Part shown: in pieces, positions 1-8,885 of the stretch
How positions within the stretch are numbered: position 1 is the stretch's first letter
Layout: every line of letters starts with the position of its first letter
NCBI GenBank assembly: GCA_001414345.1
Contig: LLCB01000065.1
Coordinates: 1 to 64,000, forward strand
Source of the DNA: Hymenoscyphus infarciens
Taxonomy: Eukaryota; Ascomycota; Leotiomycetes; Helotiales; Helotiaceae
Direction of reading: 5' to 3'
Length of the DNA stretch: 64,000 nucleotides
Program-made: the position numbers and the translations under genes
The notes under the pieces: model-generated
Told to the model about the DNA's origin: nothing
Seen by the model: the letters and a program-made list of their open reading frames with translations, nothing else
The model's database searches: none

Positions 1-480
1 TTTATTATATATCTATAACTTTTAAGTAGTTCTACTACTTAAAAGTAAATCTTTATTATATATTTATATCTTTTAAGTAGTTCTACTACTTAAAAGTAGG
101 TTTTTCCTAAATATTATTAACTTTTAAGTAGTTCTACTACTTAAAAGTAAATCTTTATTATCTATTTATAACTTTTAAGTAGTTCTACTACTTAAAAGTA
201 ATCTTTTACTATATTCTATTAACTTTTAAGTAGTTCTACTACTTAAAAGTAGCTTTTTCTTATATATTTATAATATTTAAATACTTCTACTACTTTAAAT
301 TAATCTTTTACTATATATTATTAACTTTTAAGTCGTTCTACTACTTAAAAGTAAGCTTTTAGAATATATTAACTACTATTACTATATATTATTAACTTTT
401 AAGTAGTTTTATTACTTAAAATAAACTTTTTTATAAATATTTATAACTTTTTAGTAGTTCTATTATTTAAAAGTACCTTT
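1..480. repeat. 51-bp tandem array, each unit with a 29-nt palindrome
   Basis: Palindromes start at about 18, 69, 120, 171, 222, 273, 324, 395 and 446. The step is 51 bp every time except one step of 71, where about 20 bp were gained. A full unit has the 13-nt arm ACTTTTAAGTAGT, a 3-nt centre TCT and the complementary arm ACTACTTAAAAGT, followed by an AT-rich linker of about 22 bp. The unit at 273 and the last two are degenerate. The array starts at the window edge, so it probably extends leftward. No coding capacity is seen. Confidence 0.93.
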
Positions 481-895
481 TTCTTAAATATTATCTTAAT
501 TCTTATCTATAACCTCCTCTATTAAGATTTTCTATAATAATATAGTAAATACTTATATATTATTTTTAAGATAATAAGTTTATAGCTTTTATTATAATAA
601 ATAAATATAATAAAAGTAGTTTTATTAATTAAGGATTTGCTTTTAATTAAAGTAAGATATATAGTTATAGAAGTACTAGAAAAAGAGTCTTAAGTATAGA
701 TTTCGCTTAAAGTATATACTAAAAAGTAATAGAGCGTTTAGAGTTTTACTTTTATAAAATAGATAGTTAGAGAGAAGAAAGTTAGACTTCTTTAACTATT
801 CCTAGTACTAAAGTAAATACTTAATATATAACGGTTATAAATAAGTGTAAGTATCTATAGTATTATCTTATTATATCTTATACTAAATAGAAGTT
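481..895. other. AT-rich non-coding block
   Basis: Very AT-rich sequence dominated by TA, TTA and AAG steps, with no long open frame. This composition is what repeat-induced point mutation (RIP) leaves in ascomycete repeats, so a decayed transposon is likely. No specific family can be recognised. Confidence 0.6.
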
Positions 896-1105
896 CTAGT
901 CGAGCCTAAGGTGTAAGGTAGTGAGGTAGTAGATAGCGGCTATAAGAAGAGCCGGCTCTATATAGCCCCCGGCTCTGTAGCGAGTCCTCCGCAGGGGTTT
1001 CGGCCTTATTATGCCTTGTCCGCGACTTACGACGTGGCCTAAGAAAGCCTGGCAGGGGGTGTAGGACACATGCCAGAGGTGCGGCCACTTGATCAAGAGG
1101 CCGTG
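896..1105. other. GC-rich island beside the AT block, possible element remnant
   Basis: Composition switches abruptly to GC-rich at about 896. On the minus strand two overlapping frames stay open for about 66-69 codons across it. Neither has a recognisable domain and both start with weak context. It may be a less mutated piece of an old transposon or the edge of the unique sequence. No function is assigned. Confidence 0.35.
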
Positions 1106-2082
1106 CGATGTGCAAGTTCAGGGTTTATACGGGGTTAGGGCATGGTTCGGTGCGGTGGGGTCGGAGTGAAGGTCGGAGTTGGAGTTTGTGCAACCCGTCT
1201 GGTGAGAAACTCGGTTGCGCAGAAAATGGAATTAATAATCTGTCTGAGATGGAATTGGTGAATGAGGGAAAAGTTGGGAGGAGTGGCTTTTATCATGACC
1301 AAAGGGCAATTGTGTAGCAAAGTGGAAACGACGCGGGGAGGGAGAAAAGGGCAATTGTCGTTGGCCCTGTGCATTTGGGCACCTGGAGGCTCAGAGACTT
1401 CGGCCAGCTCAAAGGGGACTAGCCTGTGAGTCACCTTTTTGTGCTGGGAAAGACAACCGGCCGTGCTGACTGCTGGTAGAGTGTAGGGCGGCATCAAATT
1501 TTGGATGCACTGCACCAGCGGCGGCACATGGTTTGGTTTTCCTCTGAGGAACTGGAACTGGAACTGGAACTGGAACTGGTTTGAGGAAAGAGCAATGGAG
1601 GTGAACAGCAAACATAGGGTGTTCATGATGCGCAATTGACGACTCGATAGGAAGGGGCGAGGGGGTAGATAGGGGGTGAGAGAGTAGATAGGTAGCGTCA
1701 TCGCACAGAAACAATCCTAGATAGCAATTGCTGTACGGAGCAGAGTCAGAAACAGAAGACAACACCAAAGATCACCCTTTCCACCCAAAAATAAAATTAC
1801 TGGCAGCTACTTACCTTACTCCTGCCCAGACTACGTGTACTACTACAACTCTAAGACCAAGCCAGGAAGGAGGCCTTCACACTACCAGCCAGCCCAAGGT
1901 GAGCCCTGCTCTTCTTGCCGCTTTACCAGTTGCTTCGCCCTCTCGCTTCAGCAGCACACCAAAGGCTGGAGGAGTTAAAAAGATCTCCTACCCCAGGCTC
2001 GCTCTTCCTTTTTTCCTCTTTCTTGCTCATCCATCTGACTCAACCACCACACAATAATACCATCACGAACATCACGCCCACG
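1106..2082. other. Region upstream of the CPC1-like gene, with a hexanucleotide repeat
   Basis: About 1 kb without a convincing gene. Around 1549-1580 there is a short AACTGG repeat of about five copies. From about 1740 the plus strand is pyrimidine/adenine-rich, with no ATG before 2083, consistent with a long mRNA leader. Frames open across 1135-1770 on the minus strand are shaped by the repeat and show no domain. Confidence 0.6.
2036..2042 (+). promoter_or_regulatory. TGACTCA element (CPC1/GCN4 recognition site) before its own gene
   Basis: A perfect TGACTCA lies 41 bp before the first upstream AUG of the CPC1-like gene. TGA(C/G)TCA is the known GCN4/CPC1 binding element, and autoregulation through such sites is known for this family. 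Whether the site is promoter or leader depends on the unknown transcription start. A second TGACTCA inside the coding region at about 2769 is probably chance. Confidence 0.5.
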
Positions 2083-2091
2083 ATGTTCTAA
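2083..2091 (+). promoter_or_regulatory. uORF1, minimal two-codon upstream ORF (ATG TTC TAA)
   Basis: This is the first ATG in the leader and is followed at once by TTC and TAA. No other ATG lies between it and uORF2 at 2306. In GCN4/CPC1-type genes a short first uORF lets ribosomes resume scanning, and reinitiation is then controlled by eIF2 phosphorylation. The position and size fit that role. Confidence 0.7.
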
Positions 2092-2305
2092 ATCACCCAG
2101 TCTCCCCGACTTTGACACCGCCAGTCATCATTCCGTCCCACCTTAAAACAGTCAACCACTCCCCTCAACCACCCCCCTCCCCTTCTCTTCCTCTTTTGGA
2201 AGATTTGACCTTTGGAACCGCTCTGCGTTTTCCCTACCACTCCCCCCCAACCGCCAACATACATCCTCAAGAGTCGCAACTCTTCACCACGGATTCCCCC
2301 TCAAC

Positions 2306-2431
2306 ATGGCTTCCCTCCAGTTCATCGAGCCTGCCGGCACAACCTACACCTCCTACACCTCAGCACCACCCCTCCGCTCAAGATCAGGACTTTGTTCTGT
2401 TCGAGACTCCGTCTGCTCGCAGTACCCCTAG
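2306..2431 (+). promoter_or_regulatory. uORF2, 41 codons, out of frame with the main ORF
   Basis: The second and last ATG before the main start opens a 41-codon frame beginning MASLQFIEPAGTTY and ending at TAG. It lies in a different frame from the bZIP protein and ends 286 nt before the main ATG at 2718. From memory, Neurospora cpc-1 has a second uORF of about this length. An inhibitory uORF2 is the natural reading. The peptide looks more protein-like than random leader, so a role of its own, or translation through a frameshift, cannot be excluded. Confidence 0.65.
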
Positions 2432-2717
2432 TCTGTCCCATCAGCACGCCCTCACAGGCCCAAACAATCGTCGTCACTCTGCCCATTTAGCATCCTCGCT
2501 GCAAAATCAGAGGGTCGCAGCGATCATCCAAGCGACAGGACATTCCATCTCTACTTCGAATCTCACAAATCGGTTTTCTCCCGCGCAGAATCACCACTTC
2601 TACGCGTCTTCAGCGCCCAACTCTTCCGCCTCTCTGAACCAGAACCAGCAACGCCAGACTCGACCTCCAGTCCCGCTGTTCTCGCAATCAACGGGCAACA
2701 TCCCGCAAACTCCAAAC

Positions 2718-3512
2718 ATGGCTATGCAAGGTATTTATCATTCCCCTCCCGCTTCTGCGAACTTCCGTGACTCACAATCACAACCAGACATGGATCTCTT
2801 TGACGAATTCACCGCCTTCGAGGGTGGTGCTTCGACCCAAGGTCATAACTACAACTCGGCTTACTCCTCGCCTGCCGTGCCAACGATCTACGATCCAACA
2901 ATGAACCTGTCATCCTCGAGCTCCACCAACATGGGTACCGTCTCTCCTCAAGATCTCCTCGTTCGCGATTCCTTCGCCTCTGCACCCAACTCCACCGCAT
3001 TCACAAACTTGACCTCTCCTTCGACCTACAACGAGTCTCCCGATTACAACGAAAGCTTCGAGGTTTCCCCGTTCGTCGGAAACCAAGACATCGACCAATC
3101 TCTTGCAGGCGACCCATGGTATCCTCTCTTCCCCCAGGATGAGCAAGATTCGCAACAAAAGGTACCTGAATCGCCACTTCTGCCAGAGGAGGAACTTCAA
3201 GTCTCGGAGCACCTACGATCGAACTCTGCTGGTCGCCGCAGATCGGGCACTGGAGCTTCCCCAGTTGGTTCGCACGCCGCCATCGCTGGTATCAACGCAC
3301 GCAAGCGGGACAAGCCTCTGCCTCCCATCGTTGTCGACGACCCAAATGACACCGTCGCCATGAAGCGAGCGCGCAACACTCTTGCCGCTCGTAAGTCTCG
3401 CCAGCGAAAGATGCAGAAAATGGAGGAACTTGAGGATCAAATCGCAAAATTGGAAGCGGAGCGTGATCATTGGAAGAACATTGCTTTGCGACGGGGTGGA
3501 CAAACAGGCTGA
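2718..3512 (+). CDS. cpc1: CPC1/GCN4-like bZIP activator of amino-acid starvation response
   Basis: Transcription factor of cross-pathway (general amino acid) control, acting in the nucleus on TGACTCA sites. Starting at the first in-frame ATG gives 264 residues, close to the usual length of CPC1/CpcA. The C-terminal basic region (about 210-235, core MKRARNTLAARKSRQRK) has the N-x-x-A-A-R-x-S-R pattern of GCN4 and is followed by a short leucine zipper to residue 262. The acidic/aromatic stretch DLFDEFTAFEGG near residue 26 resembles an activation domain. The same frame is open without an ATG back to 2112, and the part from about 2388 looks coding. A longer N-terminus through non-AUG initiation or an unseen upstream exon is therefore possible. 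Single exon. Two uORFs precede it. Confidence 0.85.
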   Translation: MAMQGIYHSPPASANFRDSQSQPDMDLFDEFTAFEGGASTQGHNYNSAYSSPAVPTIYDPTMNLSSSSSTNMGTVSPQDLLVRDSFASAPNSTAFTNLTSPSTYNESPDYNESFEVSPFVGNQDIDQSLAGDPWYPLFPQDEQDSQQKVPESPLLPEEELQVSEHLRSNSAGRRRSGTGASPVGSHAAIAGINARKRDKPLPPIVVDDPNDTVAMKRARNTLAARKSRQRKMQKMEELEDQIAKLEAERDHWKNIALRRGGQTG

Positions 3513-4340
3513 ATCATTCTTCATAGCCGCCGGCAACATCTCATGGATTGGGGGGAGGAATTTGAGATTCTTTCTCCTGGGGAGGCTATAGTAGCAGCTG
3601 CACGCAATGGGGCTCAGCAAGGACGCTATTGACCAAGGAATTTCTGCACAAGTTTTATTTCCTTTCTGTTTCTTCTCTTTGCGCCCAGTCACATTACTTT
3701 GGCGGTGGATTTGAGAGCAAGTGGTTCGAGGCCTCCTCTGCTTTCATTCTTTCCTCCAGCCTGACTTACCTTTGAGTCTTTGGGCTTGTGTATTCTCCTT
3801 TTCGGCTGGTGTTTTCCTAGGTTCCTTGGTCTTCTTGGTGTCTCCCCTCTGTATGGGATGGTGACCCAGATTACCCACTTCTGTTGTTTTTCTTCTTCGA
3901 TAATTCAATTACAAACTTCGATGCTATTCTAAAACACCTTGACTCTCTATGCACTGTGACACTTGAATTGTGATTTTTTTGCTCCTCTTTTTCCATTTGA
4001 TCCATGTGACTGTGAGATTGATTGATGGGTTGACGGTGATTTTTGAGCGTGGTGTCACTGTTACTGTACAAGTGGCTTGTATTGCATCACGGTTCCACGT
4101 CAGTGAATTGGAGATGGGGTTTGGTGGGTAAGTGGGTGGTAATCACAACTTGTTTCTTGGCCCTCTGTGATTCCCATCACTTGTCGGGTGGGTGTTGGAC
4201 GGGTGGTGGGGGGCTGTGATTCCCAACGCGATACTTTTTGGGGGTCGTCGTCGCTACTTGTACCTCCCAACATCATTACGAGTACCCCTCTTTCTTTCCC
4301 CACCAAGGCTCCACTATTTTTTTGTCGTCGTATCCTTTTT
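3513..4340. other. 3' region of the CPC1-like gene, no further gene seen
   Basis: T-rich plus-strand sequence that probably holds the 3' UTR and terminator of the CPC1-like gene. Only short, composition-driven open frames occur on either strand. Confidence 0.6.
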
Positions 4341-4412
4341 TCCTTTCCTTTCCTTTCCTTTTCTTTTCTTGTTTTGGTGTTGGTGTTGGTGTTGGTGTTG
4401 GTGTTGGTGCGG
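4341..4412 (+). repeat. Pyrimidine tract followed by a GTGTTG hexanucleotide repeat
   Basis: A TTTCC-type tract at about 4341-4370 runs into about six copies of a GGTGTT hexamer at about 4373-4410. The repeat is open in three frames, which accounts for the overlapping ORFs here. No gene is supported. Confidence 0.85.
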
Positions 4413-4437
4413 GGTTACTTTACTTGCTGGCGTGGGG

Positions 4438-4502
4438 GTGGCACGTACTTTTATGGGAGGACCACATACTTTTATGGAGGACCACGTACTTTTATGGGAG
4501 GG
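4438..4502 (+). repeat. Three tandem copies of a ~21-bp unit
   Basis: The core CGTACTTTTATGGGAGGACC, or a near variant of it, occurs three times in a row with a period of about 21-22 bp. It is followed by GATGTTT-type short repeats at about 4548-4575. Confidence 0.85.
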
Positions 4503-4958
4503 AGGGAGCGAGGGGTTGTAGGGGGAGCGAGTATGAGGAGGTGGATGTTTGATGTTTGATGTTTAATGTTTGAAGTTTAATTTAAGTTGGGGAATCAATG
4601 GGTGGGGGGTGGTTAATAATTTTGAATTCTTCCGTTCGAGATGTGTGTTTTTGGGGTGGGATTGGGGTGGGATTGGGAATAATCTTTCTAGGGGAATTCT
4701 TTTTTTTTTTTTTTTTTTTGGTAGTCTCTTGGGGATTTGTTTAGGGGGATTGGTTTAGGGGGATTTGTTTGAGGTGTGGAAAGAAATGAGGAGGTAGGGA
4801 GAGGATGTGGAAAGGAGGATGTGGAGATGAGGTTAGAGAGATGAGGGAGGTTAGAGAGTGTCCTGGGATAGTTGGACAAATGAGAGTTAAGGAGGGTAGG
4901 TAGATATCAACCTGAAATATTCCATCGCGTGCATTTTTTATTGGTGAGATTTTTTCTA
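4503..4958. other. G/T-rich low-complexity sequence with a long T run
   Basis: It contains a T homopolymer of about 19 nt near 4700 and several copies of a TTTAGGGGGATT-like motif at 4738-4770. No gene is seen. Confidence 0.6.
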
Positions 4959-4959
4959 C

Positions 4960-5110
4960 CTAGCGAGTGAGCTGTTGAATGGCGAGTAAGCTATCGGATG
5001 AGCCAGTGAGTAAGCTACGCATAAAGGCAGTAAGCTGGTAAGTAGCAGGTAAGCTAGCGAATTGAATACCGGTAAGCTGACAAGCATTGTTGTCAGTAAG
5101 CCACGAACAA
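4960..5110 (+). repeat. Degenerate ~22-bp minisatellite with a GTAAGC core
   Basis: GTRAGC occurs at about 4967, 4986, 5010, 5030, 5049, 5072 and 5096, a spacing of 19-24 bp. The flanks (A/C-A-G before, T-A/G after) are partly conserved. The core looks like a splice donor, but no exon structure surrounds it. Confidence 0.7.
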
Positions 5111-6019
5111 AGAGTTAGACAATACGAAGGTGAGGATATCAACCTGATATACCTTGCAAAATGCAGTAAGTTAATATTATATTATTATGAAGGGGTTATA
5201 CTGATTTCTTTGGTAAATAGTGCAGGAATCTGTGGGGTGTACGGAGAAGAAGCAAGAACAAAGGGAGTTGGAAAGAAAGAGGGAGGCAGAGGAAGAGCAG
5301 TCGATGGGGTATTGGAGGTGGGAACGGGAAGTAAGGAATGGGCGAGGGTTTAGGGGAAGGATTGAGAGGAAGGGTTAGATAACTCGACGATATTAGTTGG
5401 TGGAGTCTAGATTGGAAGGATCTTCTCGTGCTAAGTGGTGTAGTGTGGTAATTTGCTTACGAATTGTAGTTTAGTCCAAAGGAAGGAGTATTTGCGACCG
5501 CTGGTTGTCTGTAATTACAATTACTCAGTGTAGCCTATGAGCCTTAAGAAAACTACTGTTTTCTGGACCTGAAAATCAAATCATATCAAGACAAGACGCT
5601 CACTACGGACTAAAGATGTAAGGGAAGATCCTATGAAGAAAGTAGGGCGATATGAAGAATTAGTCAAGTCGAGTTAGAAGCTATTTTGGGAATTGGTTGA
5701 GGACTAGTTACTCATGGGGTATGCAATGCTGTAATTACAGGTTAGCTGAGGAGAGTGAAGAGGCGTATGGGAATCTCAACCCGACTCAAAGGACTTTTTA
5801 AGGTTGGTTTTTTTTTAGGACTTACCTTGTCGACATTAAAATGGCAGTAAACAGGTTACATAGTATGCTATATTATCCTAAAGAATTAGAGATCGTTACT
5901 ACAACAACCCCACCAAGCAATATCAAAAAATCTTCAATACATGGGCTAGTCAATCCCGCACGTCGGATTTGGCCCCCCGATTCTTCAGCCACTTCCCCCT
6001 TTTCTCTTCCCTTGTGTCC
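5111..6019. other. No gene recognised
   Basis: Moderately AT-rich sequence with short open frames only (about 60-90 codons), none with a domain or splice-supported extension. The end of the stretch leads into the HET remnant and may contain its degraded upstream part. Confidence 0.5.
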
Positions 6020-6490
6020 ATGGAGCACGATCCTCCTAAAATGTCGGTGGAATACCATCTTTTTAAACGAGCGAGAAGGACGGCAAATTGGACGGATGAA
6101 GAAAATAAAGCTGCGGATGTGATTATCGATTCCTCTTCTGTTGTTGTGGATGGGGAGTTTATTGCCGTTTATACTTCCTTGATTGAAAAGCCTATTAAGA
6201 GACTTGCGATCCTTCCTCCGAGAACGCTGGAGGGGGATTACATTGTCGCTTTTAGAGGCGCTAGAGCACCGTGTGTAGTGAGGAAAATGGCGAGTGCCAT
6301 TGAAGAAAAAAGAACTTCGGCTAAAGAGAAGGAGAAGGGACAGGGAGAGGAAGGTCTTCTTCATATTCATAATTATCATTTTGTAGGTGAATGTCCGGCC
6401 AATGGGATTCGGGATTTTGTTACTGATGAGGTGGGGAGGAATGATTCGAATTCGTTGATGAGGAATAGGCAGGGGTTTTTGATTAATTGA
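6020..6490 (+). pseudogene. C-terminal remnant of a HET (heterokaryon incompatibility) protein
   Basis: A 156-residue frame from the ATG at 6020. Its second half resembles the conserved tail of fungal HET-domain proteins: ILPPRTLEGDYIVAFRGA, then APCVVRK, then YHFVGEC. In intact family members these match the 'GD-I-hydrophobic-GA/GG-P-V-R' and 'GECYVHGIMDGE' blocks. Here the final block is altered to GECPANGIRDF. The N-terminal HET domain is missing upstream and intact members are several hundred residues long, so this is best read as a truncated relic. It could still be expressed as a short protein. The gene-poor, repeat-rich surroundings fit an accessory region. Confidence 0.55.
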
Positions 6491-7421
6491 TGAGTTCCTG
6501 GAGCCTGGTTCGGTTTGTAAGAACAGGGACTAAATCTTCATCCTTTTGTAGACTTGGGCCCTGATACAATGGATAAAATATCGAGGGGGTTACCAACGAG
6601 TATTATATCGAGTAGAACTTAACTGATGTTATATCGGATATATACGGTACATTGATATATATCGATATATCGAGTTATATGATCGTTAAATCCTAATTTG
6701 ATGAAGAAAAAACATGTTGGTCAGACTCTAGTATATTTGTGATTACAAAGACGAGTGTATACCGAGTAGTGGCTGTGTCACTTATATAAAGTAAGTTTCT
6801 TTTGCGTCGCTAATTATTTGACATTTGGATAGTAGGAGAGGGCTGGACAGTAAAAGCGTGTAGTAAATACTTCGGGTCTGTGGATACCTTGCTAGTTTCT
6901 TAATTCAAGACTTAATAGACGTTGCAAAAAGTATTGTTCGTGAAGATACGATTTAATATCCAATTAGGTTTTTACGTTACCAGAGAAACTTGAAACAATG
7001 AGAATTATCGAAACAGGAGGTATTTGCTGTAAATTTACAATGTCCAAAGTAAGAATGTTATTTAGAGCAGAGTATGAATTTGGTTCAAAGTTCCTGATGC
7101 GACTAAGTTTCTTGAGAAAAAGTAATGAAATCATCGAGGTATTGGGAGCTTCGGCAATCGCTTAGTAGCGACCTAGTCGCAGAACGTTGCCAACTAACCG
7201 AACGATAGTGGAAAATCGAGAGGTGGTTTCAAGATCTTTCATACCAATGATGATATCGCCTTATCCCCTACCCTTCAATCAATGTGAGGTCTCTCAACCT
7301 CCACCAATAACACATGCCACCCTCACGAACTACGATTCCCGAAACCAACAATTTTCACCTCCCACCCACCTCATAAAAGCAACATTTCACATACCAAATC
7401 TCATACTGAATACACTTTAAA
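6491..7421. other. No gene recognised; promoter of the following small gene at its end
   Basis: AT-rich sequence with ATATCGATATATCGAG-like short palindromes at about 6650-6680. CATAAAAG at about 7373 lies roughly 48 bp before the next start codon and could act as a TATA-like element. Confidence 0.45.
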
Positions 7422-7751
7422 ATGGGAGTAATGAGCATCCCCAAGCGACACAAAAACTCAACCGCCACACCGCCGACCACAGCGCCAAATTTCCACGAGA
7501 ACAGACCCTGGGATAATCCTGTGACTTGCTTCCTAGCGGTGGGAGGGATTATTTTGGGTTCAATTATATTCACATGTAACTCTCACCGGCTCTTCTCTTC
7601 TCATTTTCCAGCATGCACGAGACAAGGGTTTCTGTACTGATTTGTTGACTTGATAATTATAGCGTTAGTTGTAGGGGTATACAAACACTGTTATTTGAAG
7701 CGAGAAAAGAGGGGGAGGGAGGAAAATGGTATTAGTCCTGGTAATACATGA
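7422..7751 (+). CDS. Small single-pass membrane protein, two exons
   Basis: Exons 7422-7575 and 7663-7751 join across an 87-bp GT-AG intron to give 80 residues. The N-terminus is hydrophilic and N/P/T-rich. It is followed by RPWDNPVTC and one hydrophobic segment (about residues 37-57: FLAVGGIILGSIIFT joined to SLVVGVY), and then a basic tail KHCYLKREKRGREE. The splice continues the hydrophobic helix without interruption and puts a positive cluster right after it, which supports the model. Reading through the intron would stop inside unrelated sequence. The family is not recognised. The topology suggests N-out/C-in by the positive-inside rule, which is inference. Confidence 0.55.
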
Positions 7752-8155
7752 CTTGAGGAATCGATTGCAGTTGAAATTTGAAATTTTTGGATGTGAGAAA
7801 TGACCATGTGAACTCTGGATGAACCGAGTGATACTATCAGATTTTCCCCTGAGCATCAGCTCGCTTGTGCCTTAGCCGAGAGAGACCCATGAAAGCCTGC
7901 CATCTTTCCTCAATTCTCACCAAACAAGAAATCAATCTCAAAACTGTTGTACCCTTCACATTAACTTAAATCATCCCCTTGAACAATTACACGTAAACGT
8001 TCCAACAACAAAGATGCAGCATGCTTACTGCCTATGAAAATTGAAAGCAAGGAGGACCAAGACTAAAACTAAGAATGATTGGCATAGCCATCTCCCCACG
8101 TAGCAAGCTACATGTTTTTAACCTCTTAAAGTATCAAGAACTAGAAGAGGGGAAA
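7752..8155. other. No gene recognised
   Basis: Probable 3' flank of the small membrane-protein gene. Only short frames without domains occur. Confidence 0.5.
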
Positions 8156-8885
8156 ACAATGATGTGGGTTCGGAGGAACTCCGCCTCGGTCGTCGTCGTC
8201 GTCGTCGTCGTGTCGATTCGAAGTCGGGTTGGATCGCATCGATCTTCGTCCGCGATGTGTTCGTATCGATCGTTCGTCGTGTGGTCTATGAGAACCCGAA
8301 CTCGGGTTAGGCTGCTTCGTTATTCGTTCGGTCGTTCGGTCGGTCGTACGTTCGGTTCTTTCGATCATTTCGATTCGGTATAAAAGCCCTACCCTCACCA
8401 TCTGCCCCCTACGATCCCTCTCCTAATCGCCATTTCCATGAGGATGTTGAGTCCGATCCCGCTCCTGTTCCCTCATCTCCATCTCCCCTTTCCTTCACTC
8501 CTTCCCTCTATCAACCTCCCTTTCCCTTGTCATTTCCATGGCAATCTCTCCTTTCCCATTTCCCCTCACCCACCACCCCTCTTCTCCTTCGGCTTCAGCA
8601 CCCAAGGGTCGTGTCGTATCGTTCGTTGGTGTATCGGTTCGAGATTCATTCGCTCGGTTTGGGGGATCGTTCGATTCGGGTGACATCGTTCGGGTCATAT
8701 CGCTCGTTCGGGTCGTATCGCTCGTTCGTTCATTAATCGTCTAACGTGAAGCCGTAATCGAGGTTCGGGTTTCGATCGCGAGTTTCGGGAATGATGTATC
8801 GTGCTCTCGTGCTATCGTTCTATCATTCGTTCGCCTCGTTCGTTCGTTCAGATTTCGCTGGCGTCGATGTCGAGTAGAGTCGTCG
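8156..8885. repeat. CpG-dense TCGTTCG/TCG low-complexity island
   Basis: It begins with a GTC trinucleotide run at about 8188-8212. Two blocks follow (8190-8385 and 8600-8875), built from irregular repeats of TCGTTCG, GTATCG and CGGTCG. Between them lies a C/T-rich stretch (8400-8600). A TATAAAAG sits at about 8380, but the ATG frame after it (8438-8683) is low-complexity without a domain. CpG density is far above that of neighbouring sequence. Confidence 0.75.

Noticed and set aside
1..480. CRISPR-like array because of regular palindromic repeats
   Set aside because: The DNA is eukaryotic, the spacers are AT-rich and related to one another rather than unique, and no cas genes exist. A satellite is the right reading.
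2112..2717. Treating the whole open frame from 2112 as the CPC1 coding region
   Set aside because: It begins at TTG, has no ATG before 2718, and would make the protein far longer than the family. It is kept only as a finding about the possible N-terminus.
4719..4775. TTTAGGGGGATT repeats as telomeric sequence
   Set aside because: Only about three irregular copies, with five Gs and variable spacing; not the TTAGGG tandem array of ascomycete telomeres.
8380..8683. TATAAAAG followed by an 81-codon ORF as a gene
   Set aside because: The frame is P/S/F-rich, from a C/T tract running into the CpG repeat, with no domain and no sign of codon selection.
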